The notes beneath the pieces were generated by a model. It was not told the DNA's origin, did no database searches, and worked only from the letters and a program-made list of their open reading frames with translations. Below are positions 46,372 through 58,199 of a DNA stretch of 64,000 bases, one piece after another. Source of the stretch: Bipolaris cookei (taxonomy: Eukaryota > Ascomycota > Dothideomycetes > Pleosporales > Pleosporaceae). Made by a program: the position numbers and the translations under genes. Each line of letters begins with the position of its first letter. Position 1 is the stretch's first letter. The stretch is from the NCBI GenBank assembly GCA_002286855.1, contig NRSV01000002.1, positions 368,152 to 432,151 of the forward strand. Direction: 5' to 3'.

Positions 46372-47464
46372 GCAAAGCAAGTACAGCTTTTTTGTGTGAT
46401 ATGGTGGAGTGCCTTTACTAGTACTAATGAAGAAATGCGATTTTGCACGACACGAACGATTATTTATCCCACAACGCTTACTACCAGGCAATTTCGCTCA
46501 TTCTTGTCTACGAAAGATAACTACGTTTCTTGGATACTACAACGGGGCAGATGGGCGATGTAAGATTTCACATAGTCTACATAGTCGTATGTAGAACGCA
46601 CTTTCTCTGTTTTTTCTTCTTTGCTATTACGTATCTCGCATGAGATGCTCTAGGTTTCTACAACCAGACCTTTTTTCTCCTTCTTGTCTATAACCCAGTC
46701 ATTACCTTGATGCACACACCCCCTTCAGTTTACCTAGTCAATCCTTACTTTCAAAGTTGCTTCCCTACTTATTCTTTCTTCTTGATGAAAACCGCTGTCT
46801 GAATCTGCTAATTGACTCTGTTGTTTGGGCTTCGCGCCCCCGATGCATCTCAACTCCAGCCCAACCCACCCAACCTGCAAAAAGAATTCTTCACATATCA
46901 AAGGATTATACGCGTTAAGTCCAGGGATTCCTCCCAACTCTACTTACCTAGGGGCTCCATCGAACTTCTCGCGACACAATACGTTTCGTATCGCTATACG
47001 CGCAGAAAGCTAGCGTCGCTGGATTGTGGGGACTGCGGAACTAGACCGGTGGATTAGGGGTGCAGGAGCGGAAAGAAGCCGGCGGACAGGGATTGTGGGG
47101 ATGGGTCACGGAAGGGGATGGGAATGGATAGGATTGATGGTGGAAGGGGGGGGAGGGAGGAAGAGGACAGGGGACAGGGGGTGTTGGTGTTTCAAGGTTA
47201 AGGAAACGAAGGACTGCAACTGCATATTAGGGAGATTTCAGAAGGGGGTTTTTTGATGCGTGAGTTCAAGTAAATATCATGAACTTCGTAATAATTACTT
47301 GCTAGTAAGCCAGAATCAAAACAAGGAAGGGCCAAACTTGCAAAGTCTGATAAAAAAAGACTAAAGTAGAATGAACTTCTGAACTTTTTGAAAATAAAAA
47401 ATAACCTAGGCATCTAACCCCCCAAGTTTTTCCCACATATACAATATATACGTACATATATTTT
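46372..47464. other. Gap between convergent MFS and ABC genes
   Basis: 3' regions of both transporters. No supported gene. Confidence 0.5.
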
Positions 47465-50400
47465 TTATGCCAAACTCTGTGCCTCACACATCTTCTTATA
47501 CAATGTCCCACTTCCCATGAGCAACTCGGCATGCGTGCCCTGCTCCACGATCCTGCCCCCATAAAACACACAAATGCAATCCGCATCCTTGATCGTCGAC
47601 AGACGGTGCGCCACCGCAACCGTAATGCGGTTCCCGTCGTTCGCCGCCTCAGCCAGTGCGTTTTGCACAATCTTTTCGCTCTCGGTGTCGAGTGCGCTGG
47701 TGGCTTCGTCGAGGAGCAAAATGCGTGGATTCCGGATTAGTGCGCGTGCAATGGCAATGCGTTGGCGTTGGCCGCCGGAGAGCTGAGTGCCGTTGGGTCC
47801 GGCAGCGGTATTTACGCCTTCAGGCAGTGAGGAGACAAAGTCCCAGGCGTTTGCGGCGCGGAGGGCGCGCTCGATGTCTGCGTCTGAGACGGCGCTGGCG
47901 TCGAGGATGGTATTGGTGGTGGGGTTAGAGATGCCGAGGACGATGTTTTCGCGGATCGTGCCTTGGAAGAGGGTGGGTTCTTGTTGGACGAGGCCAACTT
48001 GAGCGCGGTATTGGCGCGGATTGATGGTTGTGAGGTCTTGGGAGCCGAGCAGGACGGCGCCGCTGGAGGGGTCGTAGAAGCGTTCCAGCATGGAGATTAT
48101 GGTAGATTTGCCGCAGCCGGAGGCGCCAACTAGGGCGATGAATTGGCCTCTGCGGGCTTCGAGGTTGATGTTTTTGAGCACGAGGGCGTGTGGGCGGAGA
48201 GGGTAGGCAAAGCTTGTTCTGGCGAGTTGTAGAGAGCCTTCTAGGTCTGGGCTGTTTTCCTTGTTTTGGGGTGTTTCTTGTACGACTGGTTGGAGTTGCT
48301 TAAGCCAGAAGATGGCATTGGCGCCGTTTTTGCCTTTGGTGATACTGGTTGAGAATTGGAAGATTTGAGATGTCGATTGTGCGCAGAAAAATACGGCCAT
48401 GTAGGAAACGAAGAACTCGAAGAGGGTAATTTCCCGAGAGGCAACGAGTCTGCATCCATACCTAGGTGTGCATATTAGACTCCACACTCCGAACAATCAT
48501 GTGTACAAACATACCAAAATCCGAGAGCCATGAACCAGTACTCCGAGGCCTGAGTCAAAGCAAACCAAAACATAACAAACAGAAGCGGCTGCCGTGATCC
48601 TTTCGCTGCTTGGTCCAATTCAGACGTGTATCGATCCAGAATCGCCCTCTCAATTCCCAGAGAAGACACTGTTCGGATAGCCGTTGTTGATTCCGACGCA
48701 ATCGCAGAGCTCGTCGACAACCGCTTGGCAACAAGGCGGTCAAGCCTGCCATCAAGAATCATCTTGAGCCATCCGCAGCCAATGACAACAGGGGTTCCCG
48801 CAAGGACGATGATCAAGCCGAGCTTCCAGGCGTACACAATACCCAGGATAGAGCAGATAACAACGCTCAGTCCGGCAATGAGGATGAATCCAACGTTGAA
48901 GCCCATCAGTTCGAATACGGCTTGGGGGTAGGCATCGATACGGCTGGTGAGTGCTCCGATGTTGTTTTCCGAGCGATCAAAGTACTCGATATCCTGACGG
49001 AGAATGTCGTTGAATATTTGTTTTCGCAGGTTGTGTGCCAAGGTCTAAAACATTCTGATCAGTAAATTGAACATTGCCATGAAAAACCACAAAGCATTAC
49101 TCACCTGTGCAAGCGTGTTCGTTCCCCATCCCATAACGTAGTAAGAGAACAAACAAGCACCAGCAAGGACAACAAACATGGCCGCGAAGAAGTCACCCTC
49201 GTTAGTCATTTCCTTTCCAGTCAGAGTAAAAACGTCGATCATGTTGGCCATGAGAATGGCTTGGCCAGGAAACAAGCCCGCTGGAAAACAGTTAGTGGTT
49301 GTACAGCAGTACGTAGTAGTAAGAGAACATACCAGAAACGACACAGCCAGAAAACATGGCCAAGTACGACCATTTCAAATCAGGAGTCTCATAAATAAGG
49401 CGCCATATGGTAGCAAGCAATCCAAGCTGATTCATACCTTCGTCGCTATATCTAGTAGTTCCAGCCTGTGTGCAGATACTTGCTGCATTGGTATTCGAGC
49501 GATGAAGCACGCCTTCCTTCTCTTCAGGATCGTCCTTCAGCGACTTTTCGTCGGATACTTCCACATCCGTGCCCTCAGGAGATTCTTCACCTTCAACAGT
49601 AAGTTGTTGGATGGTAACGAGATGCGAATATGCTCCCTCCATAGCGAGGAGCTCGTTGTGCGTTCCTTGTTCGACAATCTCTCCCTTGGACATGACAATA
49701 ATTTTGTGCGCATTGCGGACGGTGACTAGCTTGTGCGCGATAACGATGGTTGTGCGGCCAGCAGAAGCTTGATCAAGAGCTTGTTGGACGATTTCTTCGG
49801 CGTGGGGGTCGAGTGCGCTGGTTGCTTCGTCCAGTAAGAGAACTCTGGGGTTCGACACGAGACTTCGCGCAATGGCGATACGCTGTTTCTGACCGCCGGA
49901 AAGCAGTCCTCCTCGCTGACCAATTTCTGTATCGTAACCATGGGGGAGTTGCTCGATGAAGTCATGAGCGTGAGCGGTTTTGGCGGCGGCTACAACGTGT
50001 TTCATCTGCTCTTCTTTCGAAGCCTTTTCCAAATCGGTACCGTAGAGACCATTGGCAATATTGTCGAAAACGGATCCACGGAATAGAACAGGTTCCTAAA
50101 AGGCAATGAATGTAAGCAATGGTCGTTCAAGAGTTGTTCCCATAACGTACCTGTTGTACCAGACGGACATTTCTCCGCAGCCAGGAAATATTCAATGAGT
50201 CGATGGATCGACCGTCAAGCTTGATAGTACCCGAGGCAGGGTTGTACCATCGTTGCAAAAGACCGACTATAGTGCTCTTTCCGGATCCGCTGTGTCCTAC
50301 AAGAGCTGTAACCTTGCCGGCTGGTGCGCGAAGAGAGAAGCTCTTGAGCACAGTGACATCGGGCCGGGTTGGGTAGGCGAATACAACATTCTCAAGCTCG

Positions 50401-51553
50401 ACATCTCCGATGATTGAAGCTGGCTGTTCGCCCGACGGATCCATGGGGTCGATAGCTGTCTTTCGGTCGATGACCACATAGAGCTGAGCGGCTGCAGATG
50501 CGGCACGAGTGAACTCGATAGAATGAGGAGCTAGTTGAGTGATGCTGAGCGCGGCGATAACGACTGACATCAAAACCGTAAAGACATCTCCGGTTTTCGA
50601 AATCTCCCCATTGGCAATCATGTGGATACCTCGCCAGAAGGCAAGTGCGTTGCCCAAATAGATGATGGTGTACTCAGCCGAGAACAGGATACCGAAAAGA
50701 GGTGAAATCTTCTTGCCATAGCGGTGCGCCCGCACAAGGAATTCGTCGAATTTGTTGACCAATTCTGCCCTCATGTCGAATGCGTGAACAGTACGGATGC
50801 TAGCGATGACTCCCTCGGCAAAAGAGTTGGCATCGGCGTACTTTTCAAGAATCTTGGCCTCATAACCGGCTTCGATGAAAGCGCAGCCAATCATGACACC
50901 GACTGTCAATGGCGCGATGCCACAAATGATGAACGTAAGCTTCCAACTGGTAATGAAGGCGATGACAAAGGAGCTAACGAAAGCTGACAGGCCTTGTATA
51001 GTGAGCCCTAACTTCTCCGCAATACCCGCCTGGACAAGGCGACCATTAGAGTATGCTTGAGTTGCAATCGATCCACTGGTCCCAAGGTCAAAATAGGCGA
51101 CCTCCTGTCGTAACGCAGCCTTGAGGTACGCATGTCGGACGTTTCGAACGATACGGTACGCGCTATATGTGAGTAGGAAGTTGTAGATGTACGCCATTAC
51201 CATTCTGCCAACGCCCAAGAGGAAGAAGTACAACGCGAGCGTCGCACCCGACGACCGCAAGCTCTCCGACGCCGCATTTCCTGAGTCGAAATCCGTAAAC
51301 TCTGTGACGAATTTTCCGAATATTATGTTTTGAGAGGCAATCCCGACTCCAGATGCACATGCAGCAATGCCAGCAATGCTAATCATAATCAGGTCTGTAG
51401 TCTGTGCATACTTGAAAATCCTCTGTTTTACGAAAAAGAGATTGCATAAATCAGTAACATGGTTCATTTCCCAATTGTCATGGGCTTACGTACCCAGTAT
51501 GCTTTCCACGCGCCCATTGGAGCGGGTTCGTTTGAGATGATATCTTTCTCCAT
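47465..51553 (-). CDS. Full-length ABC-B multidrug exporter
   Basis: Exons 51553-51494, 51422-50151, 50095-49333, 49280-49105, 49044-48515 and 48461-47465 give 1,265 residues in TMD-NBD-TMD-NBD order. In NBD1, Walker A is GHSGSGKST, the signature is LSGGQKQRIAIARSL and Walker B is RVLLLDEATSALD. In NBD2, Walker A is GASGCGKST, the signature is LSGGQRQRIAIARAL and Walker B is RILLLDEATSALD. The linker after NBD1 is acidic. Both ATP sites look intact. This is the P-glycoprotein/Pmd1-like class that exports hydrophobic compounds. The start METEKD-like region was set at the ATG at 51553; a 5' UTR intron (about 51751-51609) is possible. Confidence 0.92.
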
Positions 51554-52937
51554 TTCCACAGTCGAGCTGCTACTCTTTTCGCCGCCGCTTGTAAACCCTA
51601 TTATACTGCTGACAAGAAGAACTTAAAACAAAAAGTTGTTGAAATTAGTTGGTTTTTAAAGGGAGAAATATGGGATTACAAGAGAGAAGATCAACTACTA
51701 CAAGAACGATGTGACAAAGATCTAGATGGTTAATACTGGAACACGATATACCTTGCAGCACAACCCCCCAATATTCTTAAAAGGGCGTCAAGAACCAAGG
51801 GCGCAAAAGTTCCAAGCACATCAGTAATTCCATTGCCACCAAATACCAATCTACCGGCTTGTAGTTCACCCCCCATCGTAAGATGTGCTTCATGGTGAGA
51901 GGTTCAAAACGACTTGGCAGCGGTTTTGATGGGGTGTTTCGCTGCACGGGCAGGGAGTGGGGCTACCAAGTTGTCTGAGAGCTGCGTATATATACGCTGA
52001 GGAGAACATGATTAGCAGAGAGCTCGCCAGGGATCCACCGGCCTCATTTCGGGCCGTTCCCTAGTATGGTCAGTGGGTACTGGTATTCCTCAAGTTCGTA
52101 AGGCAAAACACGCTTCAAGAATGGTATGTAAAACTCATCCTAGGCCGGGATCCTGCAGATCACTGACGATTCAGGGTCTGACGTTTGAGGGGGCTATGTA
52201 AAAAGCTTAGGTATTGATGGGGAGGGGGGGTTGAACGTCCAGGGGGTTTGTTCATGGTTTTTGCTGCGTAGTAGCGGGCGTGACACGAGTCAACAACGCC
52301 AACCGTGTAGCTCACCGGAAAGCACCTCATAATTTGTCTTGGCTATGACATGTTCATTCACTATAAGCGAGAGGACGAATAAGCGAGAGGCTTTTTGCGC
52401 CCTTATTCATTGCCGTGTCGCCGTTGGGAATATGGGACGGTATGTACACGTGCTTGCGGCATCTGGCGGATGTCGATACGGCAGTTTTTGATTGGCGTAG
52501 GCATAGGCGTGCCATGCGTCCGATACGTACATAGTACATGGTGAAGGGCTTATCGGCTTACAGTACTATCCTGATTTTCTCATCGCTCGATGATGTGATA
52601 GATCTTGTTGGCAGAGAGAGACTCGGATACATGAGAGCTGGGCATACTCACACCGGAAGCGCACCTCTCCCATGTCTAGTACGCGACCCAATTACGGGCC
52701 GACTCGAGATATAGTACACTGTCATCACTTTAACTTTGTTTTAAAGTAATGGAAATACTTGGGAACTACGTCATAATCCTTACCGCTGTGTAGCTTGCGC
52801 GTCGGTGTTTTTGATTATCTATCATAGATGTTTCGGGCGTGTTCATTACGTAGAAACAAAGAAAGTATATACATACAAACATTCATCTAGGCTTAACCTG
52901 GGGACTTTTCGAATTCCAATCCACCATCTTCGTCCCT
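51554..52937. other. Gap upstream of the ABC gene
   Basis: 1.4 kb of promoter and intergenic DNA. No supported gene. It may contain a non-coding first exon of the ABC gene. Confidence 0.45.
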
Positions 52938-54719
52938 TCATCCAAAAACCTCAATCATAGCCCCTCTCCATCTCTCGCCCCACCTACTCAACGCATACAG
53001 TGCAACCAAGCCTGTGATAACACTCCAAAGACCCAAAATCGTCATTAGCCATCCATTCCCAATCGCAGTGAGAATTGGCTCTGCTACCACAGCACCGACA
53101 AACGAGCAGATATTCCGCACAAAATTGTTCAGCGCGATTCCGCTTGCAGCCCGTCTGGGCATAAACTCCGTCAATATAGTATTTACAAGAGCAAACACCA
53201 ACATGCTGCCAATTCCAAAGAAGAAGTTGCTGATCATGGGTACAACCCAATGGATCCCATGCTCAACTGTCCAACCATACACGATCAGTGCAGCAGGCCA
53301 CAGAGTAGCAGCGATCCAAGCATTTTCCCTTATGCGGTCGAGGGGCCTGAAGACGAGTTTGCCGTTTTCGTCGTAGCGCCCGGCTTTGCGGGCTTCGCGG
53401 TGCATGATGGAATCGAGCCAGCGGCCACCGTAGATGGAAGCGAGAAGGTAACCTGCAGAGTTTGGGATGTAGAGTAGGCCAACAATGAGAGTTGAGAAGG
53501 AATACGGGGGACCGGAAAAGGTCTTTTGGATACTGATGTTAAGGATGTAAAGGGAGCCGAAGGTTATACTCGCTGAATATACGGTGAGAAGGACAGGTGG
53601 GAAGCGAAGCCAAGTTATTATACGAAGAGGGTCGATGAATATGTGGCGGAGGTGGAGAAGTATGTTCTTAGTTTTTTGCACGGTTGAGGCGTGTGTGGTG
53701 CTTCTTCGAAGAGCCGCATCAGGCTCTTCTTCTCTGCCATCGCTTGAAGGTAGTGTAGCAGGGCCCGTAGATGATTTACCGTCCCGATATAATGTTTCTG
53801 GTAGGGCGAAGATGACAAAGATCACAGTGAGGCCTCCATATATGACTAGAAACCATTGTGTGCTTCGCCATCCCAGTTCTGCCCCAAGCACACCTCCAAT
53901 TATCGGGGCAAAGAGCGGCCCACAGAGCGGACCAAGGTAGAACAAGCCCATTGCTGCGCCTCGTTCTTTCGTGTGCCAGATGTCTGCGATGGTTCCGGCA
54001 CCCACTGCTTGCACAGAGGCGGCTGCGCCCCCAGACAGAACGCGGCAGACAATCAACATGTGGATCGTTGTGCTGACTGCTGCAAGTATACCGAAAATAA
54101 CGAATAGAATAAATGAGGTAATATAAATAGTTCGTCGGCCCAGCCGTTCTGAAAAGGAACTCCACCATAGTGGGAAGATGCCCATGCTGAGCATGTACAC
54201 AGCGACGGACATGTTGGTTACAGTCTCGGTCGCTTGAAAAGCTTTGCTGATGTCTTGAAGTACTGGCATGACAATTGCAGAGCCCATTGGTCCAGCCATG
54301 GCACAGAAAGCAACAATGAAAGTAAGTAGCCATTTCGTTTGTCGGGCGTAATGCTGGGGATTTTCGACTTCTGGAATAAGGGCGAAGCGAGCGAGAAGCC
54401 CACGGCGTTGGGAACGATGAATTATCACAGGATCCGGTATCACTGATGTGGTTCTCGTCAGGTCTATTGATAGTTCTCTTTTATTCGACGGCTGTGGTTG
54501 TCCCGTCGTAGTCGTAGAGTGATGTGACATGGTCAAGGTGCTGGAGGATGCAGTCACTGCCACGCCCTCTTGCGCAACTCCTTTCCTTTCTTCAAAAACA
54601 TTGTTTTCTAATTTTTTTGGTATTTTCATGTTCGCATCAATCTCATGGTTGGCATTTCGGTCGAAAGTCGGCTCCGGGGTTAATATCCTGGGTGGCGATC
54701 CTGATGCTTCAGATACCAT
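52938..54719 (-). CDS. MFS transporter, DHA1 QDR/DTR1-like
   Basis: Single exon, 593 residues from the ATG at 54719. The first 130 residues are a soluble Ser/Thr-rich N-terminus. The membrane part starts at KWLLTFIVAFCAMAGPMGSA. DHA1 motifs include WSSFSERLGRRTIYITSFI (motif A), CRVLSGGAAASVQAVGAGTI (motif B-like), RGAAMGLFYLGPLCGPLFAP and GWRSTQWFLVIYGG. The second half has VGLLYIPNSAGYLLASIYGG and NTILTEFMPRRAASGIALNN. The pattern resembles the yeast Qdr/Dtr1/Aqr1 group, which exports drugs, weak acids or polyamines. The substrate is unknown. It is the fourth exporter in a row. Confidence 0.9.
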   Translation of the reverse strand: MVSEASGSPPRILTPEPTFDRNANHEIDANMKIPKKLENNVFEERKGVAQEGVAVTASSSTLTMSHHSTTTTGQPQPSNKRELSIDLTRTTSVIPDPVIIHRSQRRGLLARFALIPEVENPQHYARQTKWLLTFIVAFCAMAGPMGSAIVMPVLQDISKAFQATETVTNMSVAVYMLSMGIFPLWWSSFSERLGRRTIYITSFILFVIFGILAAVSTTIHMLIVCRVLSGGAAASVQAVGAGTIADIWHTKERGAAMGLFYLGPLCGPLFAPIIGGVLGAELGWRSTQWFLVIYGGLTVIFVIFALPETLYRDGKSSTGPATLPSSDGREEEPDAALRRSTTHASTVQKTKNILLHLRHIFIDPLRIITWLRFPPVLLTVYSASITFGSLYILNISIQKTFSGPPYSFSTLIVGLLYIPNSAGYLLASIYGGRWLDSIMHREARKAGRYDENGKLVFRPLDRIRENAWIAATLWPAALIVYGWTVEHGIHWVVPMISNFFFGIGSMLVFALVNTILTEFMPRRAASGIALNNFVRNICSFVGAVVAEPILTAIGNGWLMTILGLWSVITGLVALYALSRWGERWRGAMIEVFG

Positions 54720-55691
54720 GTTTAGTCGCAGACGTGAAAAATGGAACAAGAAGAAAAAGAAGGGGGGAAAGTTGAGAAATTATCCAAGATGCATTGTGTT
54801 GAATGACCGGTTTCAACAAGCACGCTATTATTCCCGTATGCACAATCGCTTCTCCGACAGGCGTGTCAGTGTCAGTGTCGTAATGCATCGGCTGCTTGCA
54901 GCCGCAGCCTTGAGCTCTAGCAATCTCCCTCACCAACACGGATGTGTTGCCTCTTCCGGTGCTGCGATGGGTGTGGAGTCGGAAATGAACGCAAAGAAAT
55001 TCCAGTGCTCTATAGCTAGAGGTAACATCAGAGTAATTAACTCTTATTTACATATCGACTGCACATTGCGAGTGCGAATGCGAATGCCGAGGACGCCGAC
55101 TTTCACTTGCACCCTGCGACCATTACTCGAACCTGAGGGCCGACGTCGTGCTCTATTGGGTTGGAAGGATGCATGCATGCGACAGTCCGTGTATTCTGCT
55201 TGTGGCAAGCCATCTCGTACGAGGTCAACGTCCAAGGCATCTTTATCCGTGGTACACTGTTGGATTGTGATCGTGCACCAAGATGATTCGACCATTTGGC
55301 CTCGGCGACCCTCCGACAAATCAGGGATAGTAGAGCATATCCGCGGTCCAGAGTGGTTGGCGCCACCGTTTCCACACTTTAACGTTTTCAGCGGGGTAGT
55401 ATAGGCGCCAAGAAAGTAGGTAACAGGTGCCGAAGATCTACAACTGGCTCTTCGATTACCTCAGTTGCAGAGAGAGGGGCTTGGCGGACAATTTTTTGTT
55501 ATCTTTCTATTGGACCGGGGAAAAAACCTCGTGAAACCATCGATATCGCGCTGAGAGTGTTGACGGCCAGCTGCAGTCACCCGCATTCAATTCACTCGGG
55601 ACAATCAACTGCCAAAGGCTCTCAGCCTCTGTAGTCATACGAACACTGTCATTCAGACTCGGTATCTTCTTGGTCTTTCAGGAATCCCACA
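54720..55691. other. Divergent region between the MFS gene and the methyltransferase gene
   Basis: A plus-strand frame of 291 codons (54529-55404) spans it but overlaps the MFS N-terminus in antisense and lacks protein character. Confidence 0.5.
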
Positions 55692-56712
55692 ATGGCAACC
55701 CAGAATCAGGATCGTCTTCGCACGCTTTTCTCTTCTGCACCCGACTCGGATCACAGCAGCCGCTGGGACGACCTCTGGCGAGAGGCTTCATTCCTGCCAT
55801 GGGACCGGGGTCATGCCAATCCTGCGCTGATAGACATCCTTAGCGAGCGATCTCGTCCTATCTCGTCTCCAGACCCAAATCCATCATTGGACGCACCCCC
55901 ACCAAACAGCGAGTCAGCAGGTTATGTGTCTCTCCCGGGACCACTGAGGGAGGATGGAAAGAGGAGGAGGGCGTTGGTGCCAGGGTGCGGGAAAGGATAC
56001 GACGTGGCTTTGTTTGCGGCATACGGTTACGATGCTTACGGGCTGGAGGTGTCTTCGCACGCGGCTGAGGCTGCGCGGAAATATCTAGCAGATCCCGGAA
56101 AAGGGCCCCTGGAGGGTGAATATGCGCTCAAGGACGAAAAGATAGGAAGAGGAGCGATGAAGGTTGTCTGTGGGGACTTCTTTGACAATGGTTGGCTCAA
56201 GGATGTTGATGGATGGGATGGAGATAAGAGCTTCGATATTATTTATGACAATACTGTGAGTGCTACTTGTAGCATCCCTGCAGCTTTTTTGATGGGTCTG
56301 ACACCATGCACAGTTCCTGTGTGCTCTTCCCCCCTCGCTCCGTCCCAAGTGGGCGTCGCGTATGACTGAACTTCTCCGCCAGTCATCCTCAAACAACACA
56401 GGCACCGGCGGCGTCCTAATTTGTCTTGAGTTCCCAACCCATAAGCCTGTAAAATCTGGTGGACCGCCATGGTCGCTGCCACCCCTTGTACATACAGAGC
56501 TTCTCAAACAGCCAGGTCGGGATATTTTGTATGACGATCAGGGCGTGGTGACCAAGACAGACCGAGAGGAGACAGATAATGCGCTAGTAAAAGTTGCGCA
56601 TTTTACTCCCAGACGGACACATGAGATCGGCGTCATCCAAGGTCTTGTAAGGGACTGCGTGAGTATGTGGCGACATAAAGCAGATTGTCCAGAGGAACAA
56701 AGGTGGCATTGA
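55692..56712 (+). CDS. Thiol/thiopurine-type S-adenosylmethionine methyltransferase
   Basis: Exons 55692-56255 and 56314-56712 encode 320 residues. The N-terminal WDDLWREASFLPWDRGHANP is the conserved entry of the TPMT/thiol methyltransferase family. SAM-binding motif I is ALVPGCGKGYDVALFAAYG, followed by YDAYGLEVSSHA. Motif II is FDIIYDNT, which leads across the intron into FLCALPPSLRPKWASRM. Fungal members methylate thiols, sulfide or halides for detoxification, or unknown small molecules. Position next to an exporter run is suggestive only. The gene ends 45 bp from the convergent OTU gene. Confidence 0.88.
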
Positions 56713-56757
56713 ACACATCAAGTGTGTTGCTGGTGTACTGGTCCTGTTAGATGTCGT

Positions 56758-57732
56758 TCAACCAACCTTGCGCAGTGAGTTATAGTGTTCTCCCAATCCA
56801 TGACTGTGTTTATAGTAGCCTAGCCAAATCTCCTTCTTTTCTGTGACATCGTCTTCAGCTTCGATCTTGTCCACTCTTCCGTCGCTGTGCAGCACACATA
56901 TCCTTAACCCATATGACCTAGCCAACGCAAGAAGCTCCAGGTGGCCACCCCATTCACCAGTTTCCCTGATCTTGCGAATATGCTCGGGCAGTGGATCTTC
57001 CATGAACCCTGCGAAGTCATCGGCGTGGCCTTGTATCCAGTCTGCCGCTGCATGTCGGACCACCTTGTAACCTTCTATTTTGTCGGTCTCACCCTTGTCA
57101 TCTTTTCCAATCGTTGTGATGGCTATTCTCGGCTGCAATCCTAGCTCTCTTGCCTGCAACTGGTCTGCCACAGCAGCATATAAGCAATGTCCATCCGCCC
57201 GTATCTCATGAAGCGCAAGGCTGTGCTTCTCCAATTGCGTCGCCATGCGTTCTCGCTCGAGTTCCCGTGGGTTTGGTGCATTCGCAGCTTCGCGTTCGGC
57301 ATCAGCAATCATGGAGGCCTGTTCAGCGGCCCGACGAGCAAGGCGGGCTTTGGCGCGATTGGGTTTCTTTGCCTTGGGTTCAGCTATGTTTTCAGTGTTA
57401 CCATTCTCCTTGCACCCGGCACTCTTTCCGTTAATTGTAAGTTTTTCTGTATCTTCTTGAAAGCCCTGTGTCTCATCTTCTGAAGGCGGTTCGTTGTCGT
57501 TATTTTCCTCTTGTACAACATCTCCATTTAGAATGGCAAGCTCATGTTCATGTCGCTCTTTCAACTCTCTCTCTAATCGTTCACATTCTTCGTTGACTCC
57601 CTTCCGTGTTTTTTTACTCGCTTGTTTCCTCTTTTGTGTTATACATGAGACAAGATCGCGTTGCTCTTTGCGGTGTCGGGACTGAAGCGCTTCGATGGTT
57701 TCGGGTTCGGGTGCAGGCGATGGGTCCGCCAT
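56758..57732 (-). CDS. OTU-domain deubiquitinase, OTUD6/Otu2-like
   Basis: Single exon, 324 residues. The N-terminal half is a long charged coiled coil (HRKEQRDLVSCITQKRKQAS and ECERLERELKERHEHELAIL). The OTU fold occupies the C-terminal 150 residues, with the catalytic Asp/Cys motif DGHCLYAAVADQL, WGGHLELLALARSYGL, and the catalytic His in GLGEHYNSLRKV. These match OTUD6B and yeast Otu2, which cleave ubiquitin and associate with translating ribosomes. All catalytic residues are present. The gene converges with the methyltransferase gene. Confidence 0.93.
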   Translation of the reverse strand: MADPSPAPEPETIEALQSRHRKEQRDLVSCITQKRKQASKKTRKGVNEECERLERELKERHEHELAILNGDVVQEENNDNEPPSEDETQGFQEDTEKLTINGKSAGCKENGNTENIAEPKAKKPNRAKARLARRAAEQASMIADAEREAANAPNPRELERERMATQLEKHSLALHEIRADGHCLYAAVADQLQARELGLQPRIAITTIGKDDKGETDKIEGYKVVRHAAADWIQGHADDFAGFMEDPLPEHIRKIRETGEWGGHLELLALARSYGLRICVLHSDGRVDKIEAEDDVTEKKEIWLGYYKHSHGLGEHYNSLRKVG

Positions 57733-57983
57733 TGCAGAGCGAAATATATACTCTGATGGTAAAGGTTTGTCGAAGGAGGGGAAGTTGAGGTAGCGGTAAT
57801 GACTGGTGCAATGTTCAAAGATCTACACGAGAATGGTGGGGTCATGGGAGATCCGGCGTCATTTCTTGGGGCATCGGATCTTGGTTTCGCCGAAGTTGCC
57901 TGGGGAGAATGCTGGATGACTGCTCGGCTGTCTCTCGGTTTACATTCGGCAATCTTCGAGATTCCCCAAATCTGTATCAAGAC

Positions 57984-58082
57984 TATCCTGGGGGTCATAT
58001 CACTCCATAGAACGGCCTTCGGCCAAAGTCTTACATAGCCTCGAGCTGCATAGACTCTGATGGAACAATAATATCCTGGGGG
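57984..58082 (+). mobile_element. 5'-truncated SINE-like element (plus-strand copy)
   Basis: TATCCTGGGGG is duplicated at 57984-57994 and 58072-58082, flanking 77 bp that end in AACAATAAT. The insert contains GGCCTTCGGCC, AGTCTTACATAGCC and TCGAGCTGCATAGACT, aligning with the 3' part of the element at 344-516. Confidence 0.65.
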
Positions 58083-58199
58083 ACAGCTGAGGTTCAGTTG
58101 GAGGTCGGGCCGATGTAACTCCATTATTATTATTATTATTCCATTGTAGTCTATGCAGCTCGAGGCTATGTAAGACTTTGGCCGAAGGCCGTTCTATGG
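58005..58199. repeat. Perfect 52-bp inverted repeat formed by two SINE-like 3' ends
   Basis: Arms at 58005-58056 and 58148-58199 are exact reverse complements separated by 91 bp, about 270 bp upstream of the OTU gene start. Confidence 0.9.
58122..58199 (-). mobile_element. SINE-like element (minus-strand copy) with (AAT)n tail
   Basis: The reverse strand from 58199 carries the same 52 bp as 58005-58056 without a mismatch, then ACAATGG and an (AAT)6-type tail at 58142-58124. The two copies lie tail to tail. A target-site duplication for this copy could not be identified. Confidence 0.65.

Noticed and set aside
54529..55404. 291-codon plus-strand frame
   Set aside because: Its first 190 bases lie antisense to the MFS N-terminus and the rest has random composition with no motif.
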